A stretch of 8,695 bases of DNA from JAIVJN01 sp036732565 (GTDB taxonomy: Bacteria > Acidobacteriota > Vicinamibacteria > Vicinamibacterales > UBA2999), in contig DAINCF010000295.1 in assembly GCA_036732565.1 (NCBI GenBank), forward strand, positions 1 to 8,695, read 5' to 3'. Shown here piece after piece: positions 1 to 6,252 of the stretch (its first letter is position 1; every line of letters begins with the position of its first letter). A program made the translations under genes and the position numbers. Under the pieces are notes generated by a model. The model was not told the DNA's origin. It worked only from the letters and a program-made list of their open reading frames with translations, and did not search any database.

Positions 1-818
1 GACGCCTTCGCGGACGCGTGCGCGCCGCGGTAGTTCAACGTCTCCACCTCGATGTCGCGCGTCTGTTCGCGGCCGTCGCGGCCCTCGTAGACGATGCGCG
101 CGTCGGGGAACTGGACGTGACCGTCCTTCTCAGGGAGGTCGTGGTCCATCGCCCAGCGCGCGATCTCGTCAGGTGAACGATCGGGACGGCCGTCGCTGTC
201 GGACTTGCCGCGGTTGTGCTCTTGAAGGAATTGCTGATACTCGCGTTTCAGCTCGGTGTCGAGCATCACGCGGTGGATGACCGCACCATCCTCGCGCAGC
301 CGCTCGGCCTCGCGCTCGTACGCCTGGTAAACCTTCGCGTCGTGAAGCAACTCGCGTGGGCGCTGAAGGCCGGAGTAAAAGTGCTGCTCGCGCTCGTGCC
401 GGTTGCGTTCGAGGACGTCGCGGCCACGCTCGGTGAGGACGACGAGCGCACGGCCATCGCAGATCGGAATCGTTCGCACGAGCTTCTGTTCACGCAGGTG
501 CCGGAGCTCGCCGCTGCGTGGATCGTAGGCTTGGCCGCGGCTGTCCCGCAGGTCGTCGGCGTGCACGACGCGGAACGCTCCGGTTGTCGCGAGCGCTCGC
601 GATTCCGAGCCGCGCAAGAGAACGCTATGCTCGCGGAACCACACGCGTTCGCGGTCCGGGCCGCGCGGCAGATCGAGATCACGAGTGAACACGTCACGCG
701 GGTCACGCGCGTCGCGTTCGAGTGGATCGGACGAGATGCCTCGACTGCCTTGGCTGAGTTCGCGACCATCGTCGTCTCGGTCGCGCGGGTCATCATTCAA
801 ACGAGGATCGAAATCCAT
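1..818 (-). CDS. Winged-helix, replication-relaxation-like protein of an integrative element (3' end cut off)
   Basis: The frame stays open from ATG at 818 to the left edge, giving 272 residues without the C-terminus. The start is supported by an AGGT-type ribosome site about 6 nt upstream. Residues 1-60 are charged and rich in Asp and Arg (MDFDPRLNDD), probably disordered. Residues about 68-137 read as a winged helix, with SRALATTGAFRVV followed by LRHLREQKLV and a VVLTERGRDVL wing. Residues 150-200 are mostly helical (PRELLHDAKVYQAY). Near the end, PD at 238-239 and EVE at 257-259 resemble the degenerate nuclease-like core of replication-relaxation proteins. There is no signal peptide or membrane segment, so it is probably a cytoplasmic DNA-binding protein. 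From memory, such proteins recur on mobile elements of soil bacteria and are usually annotated as hypothetical; the family name is an inference. By comparison with remembered homologues, only some tens of residues are missing. Confidence 0.75.
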   Translation of the reverse strand, partial: MDFDPRLNDDPRDRDDDGRELSQGSRGISSDPLERDARDPRDVFTRDLDLPRGPDRERVWFREHSVLLRGSESRALATTGAFRVVHADDLRDSRGQAYDPRSGELRHLREQKLVRTIPICDGRALVVLTERGRDVLERNRHEREQHFYSGLQRPRELLHDAKVYQAYEREAERLREDGAVIHRVMLDTELKREYQQFLQEHNRGKSDSDGRPDRSPDEIARWAMDHDLPEKDGHVQFPDARIVYEGRDGREQTRDIEVETLNYRGAHASAKA

Positions 819-855
819 AGCCGCACCTACCCTTTCGATGTGAATCGAGATGGCA

Positions 856-973
856 GGCAACTGCAGGTCAGAATCTGTCGGTTGGTACGAGCGTCAGGAA
901 GAGGATCGTCAATCAGCCGTTGGCTGACAATTGGCTGACAATCGGTAGTGGCTCGCGGTTTATTGCAGTTGCC
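856..973. repeat. 10-bp inverted repeat bracketing an 11-bp tandem repeat
   Basis: GGCAACTGCA (856-865) is matched by its exact reverse complement TGCAGTTGCC (964-973), 98 bp apart. Between them TTGGCTGACAA occurs twice in direct tandem (920-930 and 931-941), and the first copy forms a small palindrome with TCAGCC (913-918). The cluster lies between the tRNA-derived att core and the winged-helix gene. Such repeats could be arm-type integrase or excisionase sites, or operators for the gene at 818. The sequence does not distinguish these. Confidence 0.5.
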
Positions 974-991
974 CCAAGTTGAGAATTTACT

Positions 992-1026
992 AAGAAAAAC
1001 GAGGGGCAGCGGTCTCCCGCTGCCCC
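992..1026 (-). terminator. Intrinsic terminator, minus strand
   Basis: A perfect 10-bp stem (1003-1012 with 1017-1026; GGGGCAGCGG paired with CCGCTGCCCC) has a 4-nt loop. Read on the minus strand it is followed by TCGTTTTTCTT (992-1002). A GC-rich stem followed by a U-run is the classic rho-independent arrangement. It would stop transcripts arriving from the right before they enter the winged-helix gene, insulating the element from chromosomal read-through. On the plus strand no U-run follows the hairpin. Confidence 0.75.
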
Positions 1027-1047
1027 CGGTTGTGTGGGTTCCTTCGC

Positions 1048-1092
1048 CTTGGGCGCAGGGGGTCGCTGGTTCGAATCCAGTCGCCCCGACCA
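1048..1092 (+). other. 3' fragment of tRNA-Pro(UGG); probable attachment-site core
   Basis: The segment reads as the 3' part of a tRNA: anticodon loop CTTGGGC (1048-1054) with anticodon TGG, 3' anticodon strand GCAGG (1055-1059), variable loop, T arm GCTGG-TTCGAAT-CCAGT (1065-1081), acceptor strand CGCCCCG (1082-1088), discriminator A and encoded CCA (1090-1092). The acceptor end matches bacterial tRNA-Pro, whose 5' strand would be CGGGGCG. No such strand, D arm or complementary anticodon 5' strand exists upstream; that space holds the terminator. The fragment cannot fold into a tRNA. It is best read as the att repeat left by tyrosine-recombinase integration into tRNA-Pro, since such crossovers typically span anticodon loop to 3' end. 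Confidence 0.8.
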
Positions 1093-1846
1093 AATTCACA
1101 TAGTTTCAAGCTCGATCCGCCGACAAGGCTCTGTACGGGCTGCGCACCGACATCGCCAGAGTGCCGCTCTGACGATGCTACGAGTCTCGGTGCCGCGTGT
1201 GTCGAATCATCGCTACTGTGCGATCAGTGAGACCGGCGGCGCCTCGGGCATCGCGGCGGCGTCGTGGGGCGGCTCCGACGTGTCGAAGAGCACGCCTGCC
1301 GGACCGCTCATCACCGCCTGGCCGTAGCCGAACGGCCCCGAGCGTGGTGCGACCATTCGCAACGTTTCCGCGCGCGTCGAACTCGGCCCGGATCATTTCG
1401 GGCACAAGCGCCTCGATCTACAATCGCGGCCCTCGAAGCCGCCCTTAGTGAAGTGGTCCGCTTCGAGGGCCTCTTCAAGCGCCAGAAGCGGATTGCTCGG
1501 CAGATCGTCTCGCGACATCTTCACGGCCGAACAATCAGGTGGACCCAGTGAAACAGGCGAATTTTCAACGGTCGAGTGTGTCAGCGCGGCGATCAGACTG
1601 TACTTGCAGACGGCAAGAGGCTGAGTAGCCCTCACGCTTTTCGCGCAACCTGGGGGCGCGCTGCCCTATTGCACGTGGTGCTGAGCCGATGACACTGTGA
1701 ACTGACGAACGTATTCCTAGCGTGTCGCTGCCCGAAGACCAAACTCGGCGACTGATCATGCGTCCGCAAAGACGCTGAAGTCCGAGCATTCGCCCACAGC
1801 ACCTGCGCGCGCCAGTTGCGCGGACCGATGCCGGCGGAGGTTCGAT
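1093..1846. other. 754-bp region without an intact gene
   Basis: Between the tRNA fragment and the stop codon of the hydrolase gene I find no frame with a start, ribosome site and protein-like composition over its full length. The part from 1213 to about 1560 looks like decayed coding sequence on the minus strand and is listed separately. The stretch 1640-1846 shows no structure I can name. Downstream of the hydrolase stop, a short CGCGC/GCGCG hairpin (about 1810-1825) lacks a U-run, so no convincing intrinsic terminator for the operon is visible. Confidence 0.5.
1213..1635 (-). pseudogene. Possible decayed reading frame, unknown product
   Basis: One minus-strand frame runs from about 1635 to a TAG at 1213-1215 with a single in-frame TGA at 1393-1395. 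The stretch before the stop contains SRDDLPSNPLLALEEALEAD. The stretch after it contains GPFGYGQAVMSGPAGVLFDT and ends in PPVSLIAQ. Both look protein-like. Around 1330-1405 another frame also looks protein-like (PEMIRAEFDARGNV), which may point to compensating frameshifts. No family was recognised and no ribosome site was found. It could equally be fortuitous open frame in GC-rich DNA. Confidence 0.28.
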
Positions 1847-4441
1847 TCAGCGCACGCGGAACCGCTCGCGATACGCGAGAATCTTCCCCGCATAGCTGGG
1901 GCTGCGAGCGTGTTTGAAGGCAATCGTGCAGACCGCGACCGGTGGCAGGCTCAGGGACACGATGCCCCAGGGTGGCGGATCAGCCACCTTCCGCCAGTCC
2001 CGGCTCTTCTTTGCGAACCGCCACTGATTCCGGACACGCTCTGCGTCGCGTCTCAGTGACTCGCGCGCCGAAGGGCTCGCGTCCTTCAGGCAGCGCGGCT
2101 CAGCCTGGCTCACACTGTATGCGCCGGTGAACAACAACGCCCGATTGTAGTACTCGGCGTCGAGCCAGCGCTCGGGACGTCCGTCCGCCGCGGCGTACTG
2201 AAGCGCTTTCGCCACCGTGACCGGTCCAGCGTTGTAGGCCAGCGCCAGCAGACGCAGTCGTTCCGCCTCGGGCAGTTCGTCGTAGCGGCGCCCGCGCTCC
2301 TTCAGCACCCGCTGCATGATGGCGCGAAAATCACGGAGTTTCTTCGTGCCGTGGTCGATCGAAACGGCTGGATCGGTGTGTGATGGGTCCTTGCCAGCCT
2401 GCATCAGGCCGGTATACCCGCTCCTGGCGACGAGATCGCGCTTCCCGCCCGACTCGGCGGCAATGACACCCAGGATCAGCGCCGGATCGATGCTGTATTT
2501 CGTTGCCGCCGCCTCAGCGAGCGATTGGTACTGCAGGACGGTCTGCACTTTCCGATCGTCGACCTTCACGCGCGGCGTGTACGTGGTGGCCGCGGCCGCA
2601 CTCGCTCCATTCCCCGAAGCCGTCGGCGCGGTGCGAGGCATCGCGGGAGCAGGCGGAGGCGGCGTAACCGTCCCTACGCTGTCGCGCACCTTGATCACGG
2701 CGATGTACCTGCAGCCGTCGCGGGCGGTCTCTGGCAGGTGGCCTTGTGCGTCGGTGGCGATCACCTTCGTCTTCGCGGACTGGTTGACGTTACCACCCGC
2801 AACCGTGATCTTTCCTGGCTGCACGTCGATCACGATGTCGCCATGCGTCGGCCAGAAGGTTCCGTTGTCGACATTGGCGTACGTGACCGCCGAGCACTGC
2901 GAAGACTTGGGCCGTTTGCGCGCCTTGCAGACGATGTCACCCACCTCGGGCGCGGCGTCCGCCCGATCGAAAGCCCAGAACGGGTTCGACCGATCGCTGC
3001 TCAAACGATTCTTCTTCGCGGCCGCGAGATAGACGTAGTGGGCCCCGGCCTTCTTGAACGACGGCCCCACTCCGGCCCTCGTCATGACCCAGGAGATGAA
3101 CGCGGCACTCCACGCACTGCGCCCGTTGATCTTCCTGTCGGCGGCCGCGAGGCTCAGACCGAGGTTCTGCCAGTATTCGCGGAGCACAGGGTGCATCGCC
3201 GAGTCGGTCTCCTTGCGGTTGCCTCCACCCCAGCGTGCGACTTCTGCCTTGGCTGCGGCAACGATGCGCTGACGCAGTGCGGTCCCCGGTGCGGACGGAT
3301 GCGCGGGAGGAAGCGATGCCGGTGAGGGCACCGGCGGCGCTGTCGGCCCCGGACTCACGGCGCCCCTTCGCATCCGGTCGGTACGATACGCGTCGATCTC
3401 TCGCTTGACTCGCGCGTCGACGGCCGGATCGCGAAAGTACGTCCAGCGGGCCCACGTTCCGCGAACGTCCACGTGGGCGTACGTGTTCGCGATCCCCACC
3501 CCGATGCGGCCGCCCAGCACGTCGATGGCGGCTTTGGCCAGATCCATGCCGGTCTTGCCGGCGACCTTGATATCGGCGGCGCGCCCAGCGGAGTGCTGGC
3601 TCTCGGTCGGCTTCTGGTTGCGCTTCGCGTAGACCTCGAGGTTGTAGCCGTACGAGCGATAGCCAGACGTGATCACCACCGACGTGTTCAGATAGTCTCT
3701 GATCTTCTGCAGCGCGATCACGAGGTTGGGATCGATCCGCGCCTTGTCGAAGCGACGGCTGGCGCCCACGAACTCGTCGACCGTGAAGTTCCGCGACAGC
3801 CGCCTCGAACGATTCGCGCCGCTCGTGTCGAGCAGCGGATTGCCAGAGTTGGTGGGATCGTAGTGTTCTTCTTTATTGCCAACCGGACCGTCCACGACCC
3901 TGAGTGATTCGCCACTGGGGAACACCAGACTCCGTACTTCGTACTCGAACGTGGGCTCGGACCATGCCTCTTCGGCCTCATCCTCGACCCCTTCTGCGTC
4001 ATCGCCAGCGTAGGGCCCTTCCGCGAGGGACGACACTTGGTACGGTTCGGCGCCGGCCGGCAGCTCCTCCGATTCGTCCGGAGCTTCGTCAAGATCGTAC
4101 GAGTCTCGCTCGTACCACTCCTCGCCCTCGCCCTCCTGATCGTCATCTTCGCTCGCGATGAGGCCGCCATCGTCGACCTCCTCCTCCTCGTACTCCTCGT
4201 CGTCCTCCTCTACTTCGAAGTACGGTTCCGGCTCGTCGACGGCGGCGGCTTCCCAGTCGTCCACCTCCGGCTGACCAGCCGCATCGTCGCTCTCGGAGCT
4301 TTCAAACGGCGTCAGCAGGTCGAGGACCGCCTGCCGCTCGGCGTCTCGAAAGCGGTCTAGCGCGTCCTCGTCCTCGCGATCGATGAATGGCGAGTCGAGT
4401 CCCCCAGGTATTGCCGCATCACGCCGCTGTGCTTCCGCCAC
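1847..4441 (-). CDS. Three-module peptidoglycan hydrolase: acidic N-terminus, M15 peptidase, DUF2272, SLT transglycosylase
   Basis: This 864-aa protein should cut peptidoglycan in more than one way. Residues 1-190 are strongly acidic and low in complexity, probably disordered, with SPF (17-19) and TPF (44-46) near the start. Residues about 219-335 form an M15_3-type zinc peptidase, with GYRSYGYN, SQHSAGRAADIK giving H283 and D290, and AHVDVRG giving H323. A Pro-rich linker (362-386) leads to DUF2272 (about 390-586; WSAAFISWVM, THGDIVID, AGGNVN). A second linker (589-621) precedes an SLT lytic transglycosylase (about 634-754) with catalytic E663 in AAESGG, then GYTGLMQ and LAYNAGP. A tail of about 110 residues is unassigned. 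There is no signal peptide or membrane segment. The GTG at 4441 is chosen because AAAGGAG lies 5 nt upstream; an ATG at 4474 in the same frame has no such site. It is the last gene of the operon. Domain calls are confident; a role as exported effector or particle-borne hydrolase is inferred. Confidence 0.9.
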   Translation of the reverse strand: MAEAQRRDAAIPGGLDSPFIDREDEDALDRFRDAERQAVLDLLTPFESSESDDAAGQPEVDDWEAAAVDEPEPYFEVEEDDEEYEEEEVDDGGLIASEDDDQEGEGEEWYERDSYDLDEAPDESEELPAGAEPYQVSSLAEGPYAGDDAEGVEDEAEEAWSEPTFEYEVRSLVFPSGESLRVVDGPVGNKEEHYDPTNSGNPLLDTSGANRSRRLSRNFTVDEFVGASRRFDKARIDPNLVIALQKIRDYLNTSVVITSGYRSYGYNLEVYAKRNQKPTESQHSAGRAADIKVAGKTGMDLAKAAIDVLGGRIGVGIANTYAHVDVRGTWARWTYFRDPAVDARVKREIDAYRTDRMRRGAVSPGPTAPPVPSPASLPPAHPSAPGTALRQRIVAAAKAEVARWGGGNRKETDSAMHPVLREYWQNLGLSLAAADRKINGRSAWSAAFISWVMTRAGVGPSFKKAGAHYVYLAAAKKNRLSSDRSNPFWAFDRADAAPEVGDIVCKARKRPKSSQCSAVTYANVDNGTFWPTHGDIVIDVQPGKITVAGGNVNQSAKTKVIATDAQGHLPETARDGCRYIAVIKVRDSVGTVTPPPPAPAMPRTAPTASGNGASAAAATTYTPRVKVDDRKVQTVLQYQSLAEAAATKYSIDPALILGVIAAESGGKRDLVARSGYTGLMQAGKDPSHTDPAVSIDHGTKKLRDFRAIMQRVLKERGRRYDELPEAERLRLLALAYNAGPVTVAKALQYAAADGRPERWLDAEYYNRALLFTGAYSVSQAEPRCLKDASPSARESLRRDAERVRNQWRFAKKSRDWRKVADPPPWGIVSLSLPPVAVCTIAFKHARSPSYAGKILAYRERFRVR

Positions 4442-4446
4442 GGTGA

Positions 4447-4453
4447 CTCCTTT
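4447..4453 (-). promoter_or_regulatory. Ribosome binding site deciding the GTG start of the hydrolase gene
   Basis: AAAGGAG lies 5 nt before GTG (4441-4439) on the minus strand. The alternative ATG at 4474-4472 starts one base after the upstream stop codon and lacks a purine-rich site at the right distance. It would also add an 11-residue extension containing two Cys, unlike the rest of the N-terminus. Confidence 0.7.
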
Positions 4454-4475
4454 GCGCGACGCGCAGGTGCACATC

Positions 4476-5672
4476 TCAACGCGCCAGGACGGGAAGACGC
4501 TCGCGTCCAGCCAGCTCCACGGGCTCGGCGCGCACTGTCTCGGTGAGGAGGTGCCCGACGTCTGGCCGTGCGCCGAGGTCCTTGACGGAGCGGCCCGTTG
4601 CGATGGACCAATGCGTGATGATCGTCAGCATCTCGGCCTGGAAGAGCCCTCCGTCGCCATAGAGGTCCCTTGCGAGCGCGATACTGTCGGTCTCGATCGC
4701 GCGCAGGATCGTCGACATGGGTTGCGCGAGCTTGAAGTATGCATCGGACCGCGTATGGGCCGGGATGCCGACACGCTCCCCGAGCTGCTTCAGGCGATCC
4801 GCTTCGCCGCCGCCTTGCGCGTTGAAGTCTTCGACGATCACCGTATCGAACTCCACAATCAGGTGGAACCACGACAGTGTCGCGACCGCGTCGAACTCTT
4901 CCCGGCTCAGCGCGCCCTGGTGGCGCCGCGCCGTCAGCATCTCCTTGAGATGGCGAACCAGCTCGGTAATGGCGGTATCGTCCGTTTCGTTCGCGCCCGT
5001 CTCGTTCTTGCGGTTGATGTAACCACGCCAGGTTTCATACACCAACCTGTCGAACAGAAGGGAAAATGCCTTGTTGGCAGCGTCGGCCTTGACGTAGGGA
5101 TACGGGCGGCCATCCTCGGTACCGTGCGGGAGATCCCATCCGAACATCCGCCAGTAGGCGTTCCGGCGCACCGCCTCGCGATCGGGTCGGAGGGTGCTCG
5201 TCACGGATTGAACCGAGTACGGCCACGCATGACCGAAGAACAGCTGCTCGGTCGTCTGCAGCCAACGCTGCGACGCCTGGCTGACCTTCGGCAGCCGCTC
5301 TCCGTGGAGGGCGTCGAACACTATCTGTCTGAAGATCTCGATGATCCGTGTTTGCTGCAGCAGCGCCGCATACACCAGGTGGTGCCACTGGACGGTCAGG
5401 TTCTCAGGCGAACACGATGAGCCGTTGCTCAGCGGGTCGATAAACTTCCGGCGCGCCATGGCCTGATGCCGTGCCGCTGCGGTCTCATTGCTCGTGCTGA
5501 AGCTGAGCGTGTCAGTGTTGAGACCGATCGCTGCGAGAAAGGCCGGATTCCTTGGCGCATTCCAGAATCTTTCGAGGTACTCCGACGCTAGTGATGGACG
5601 GAGTTTCGTCAGAACATCGTTCGCTGACTGCTTTCCGGCGTCAGGCAGCGTCGTTGCAAGGGCTCGAAACAT
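4476..5672 (-). CDS. Conserved protein of unknown function (398 aa)
   Basis: The start at 5672 is supported by AGGAG 6 nt upstream. The protein is soluble and mostly helical, with no signal peptide, membrane helix or known catalytic motif. Distinctive stretches are the Trp/His-rich NLTVQWHHLVYAALLQQTR (91-109), WLQTTEQLFFGHAWPYS (137-153), RRNAYWRMFGWDLPHGT (169-185), SWFHLIVEFDTVIVEDF (257-273) and MLTIITHWSIATGR (348-361). I associate this sequence type, from memory, with hypothetical proteins of similar length found in several phyla, but I cannot name a family. It sits 47 nt downstream of the Ig-like gene and its stop lies 34 nt before the hydrolase GTG start, so the three are probably co-transcribed. 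A role as chaperone, immunity factor or structural partner of the hydrolase is possible but not shown. The last 30 residues (from about 370) are less distinctive. Confidence 0.85.
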   Translation of the reverse strand: MFRALATTLPDAGKQSANDVLTKLRPSLASEYLERFWNAPRNPAFLAAIGLNTDTLSFSTSNETAAARHQAMARRKFIDPLSNGSSCSPENLTVQWHHLVYAALLQQTRIIEIFRQIVFDALHGERLPKVSQASQRWLQTTEQLFFGHAWPYSVQSVTSTLRPDREAVRRNAYWRMFGWDLPHGTEDGRPYPYVKADAANKAFSLLFDRLVYETWRGYINRKNETGANETDDTAITELVRHLKEMLTARRHQGALSREEFDAVATLSWFHLIVEFDTVIVEDFNAQGGGEADRLKQLGERVGIPAHTRSDAYFKLAQPMSTILRAIETDSIALARDLYGDGGLFQAEMLTIITHWSIATGRSVKDLGARPDVGHLLTETVRAEPVELAGRERLPVLAR

Positions 5673-5719
5673 GATGTGCTCCTATATCCGCGCGGCAATC
5701 GGCTTCCGGCCGCGTTTCA

Positions 5720-6235
5720 CTACTCTGGGGCAGTGACATGAATGGGAACTACGTCGTACGCGGCGACTTTGCCACAGTCGATGGCCTCGGCGATCAGCGC
5801 GAAGTCACCGATCTGAGAGATGCTCCATGTCACCTGGGCGCTCCCGCCTACGGTTGTGACTTCCTGGGGTGAAACCTCTGTCCCACTCGAGCGCAGCCGG
5901 ACCAATGCGCTGTCGACTGGGTTGCCCAGTTGCGTCACCTGGATGGTGACGGTGACGGACGTGGTCCCCCCGGTGACTACCGGAGTCGATTTGCTCAACT
6001 TGAGCAGCATCGGCGGCACGCTGCTTTGCTGCCCGAACAGCTCGTCGATGACGTCCTGAAACAGCGGTCTGTACTCCGCTGCGAGCACGGTGCCCGGAAC
6101 CCTGGGCGTGGCACGAAGAATCGCGAACATCTCGTCCTGCTCGGGCGTGAGCTGGGACGGCGACGGCACGACGTCCGTCCGCGGCGCGCGGACGAAGGTT
6201 CCGCCAGATCTTCCGGTCGGCTTATTCCCGTTCAT
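5720..6235 (-). CDS. Small protein with C-terminal Ig-like (Big-type) beta-sandwich domain (171 aa)
   Basis: The start at 6235 has a strong GGGAGGT site 4 nt upstream and begins 17 nt after the stop of the metallopeptidase gene. The same frame stays open further upstream, but that stretch is the shadow of the metallopeptidase gene. Residues 1-35 are polar and probably flexible (MNGNKPTGRSGG). Residues 36-75 look helical (FAIL, FQDVIDELFGQQ). Residues about 80-168 alternate in beta-strand style (TTSVTVTIQVTQLGNPVDSA, VSPQEVTTVGGSAQVTWS, GDFALIAEAIDCGKV), resembling bacterial Ig-like domains that present repeated 'property, then consequence' strands in surface proteins. No signal peptide, LPXTG or membrane anchor is seen, so surface location needs a non-Sec route. 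It may be an adaptor, spike-associated or binding module for its neighbours. The domain call is by pattern only. Confidence 0.8.
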   Translation of the reverse strand: MNGNKPTGRSGGTFVRAPRTDVVPSPSQLTPEQDEMFAILRATPRVPGTVLAAEYRPLFQDVIDELFGQQSSVPPMLLKLSKSTPVVTGGTTSVTVTIQVTQLGNPVDSALVRLRSSGTEVSPQEVTTVGGSAQVTWSISQIGDFALIAEAIDCGKVAAYDVVPIHVTAPE

Positions 6236-6239
6236 TTGG

Positions 6240-6246
6240 ACCTCCC
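6240..6246 (-). promoter_or_regulatory. Ribosome binding site fixing the start of the Ig-like gene
   Basis: GGGAGGT is followed after CCAA by ATG at 6235-6233. It decides in favour of this start over the upstream in-frame ATG near 6637, which lies inside the metallopeptidase gene. Confidence 0.7.
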
Positions 6247-6252
6247 TGGTCC

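Larger units (their letters stand above)
1..1092. mobile_element. Right-hand end of a tRNA-Pro-integrated element (inferred)
   Basis: The segment is bounded on the right by an isolated 3' fragment of a tRNA-Pro gene (1048-1092). It contains a winged-helix protein of a type I associate with integrative elements, plus a repeat-rich leader and a boundary terminator. Integration into a tRNA gene normally rebuilds a full tRNA at one end and leaves a 3' copy at the other. Because the fragment reads on the plus strand, the element should extend to the left, beyond the window. No integrase, relaxase or second att copy is visible, so neither the extent nor the current mobility of the element can be judged. 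A remnant of an old, mostly lost element would look the same here. Confidence 0.5.

Noticed and set aside
870..912. Possible minus-strand promoter (TTGACG with TACCAA)
   Set aside because: The spacing is 19 nt and the -10 match is poor, so it does not reach a supportable call.
827..1099. Minus-strand open frame of 90 aa beginning MNLVGATGFEPATPCAQ
   Set aside because: The GATGFEPATPCAQ peptide is the known spurious translation of the 3' end of a tRNA read backwards. It covers the tRNA fragment, the terminator and the repeats, with no coding character.
2316..3325. Plus-strand open frames of 238 and 266 aa inside the hydrolase gene
   Set aside because: They are antisense to the DUF2272 and transglycosylase modules, whose motifs are unambiguous on the minus strand.
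4130..4230. Purine/pyrimidine-biased repetitive tract (cctcctcctc)
   Set aside because: It is explained by consecutive Glu and Asp codons in the acidic N-terminal region and is not an independent repeat element.
4442..4474. ATG start at 4474 for the hydrolase gene
   Set aside because: There is no ribosome site before it; AAAGGAG precedes the GTG at 4441 at the proper distance.
4383..5420. Long plus-strand open frame (345 aa) opposite the 398-aa gene
   Set aside because: It is antisense to a well-supported gene, shows no ribosome site, and follows from GC-rich codon bias leaving the opposite strand open.
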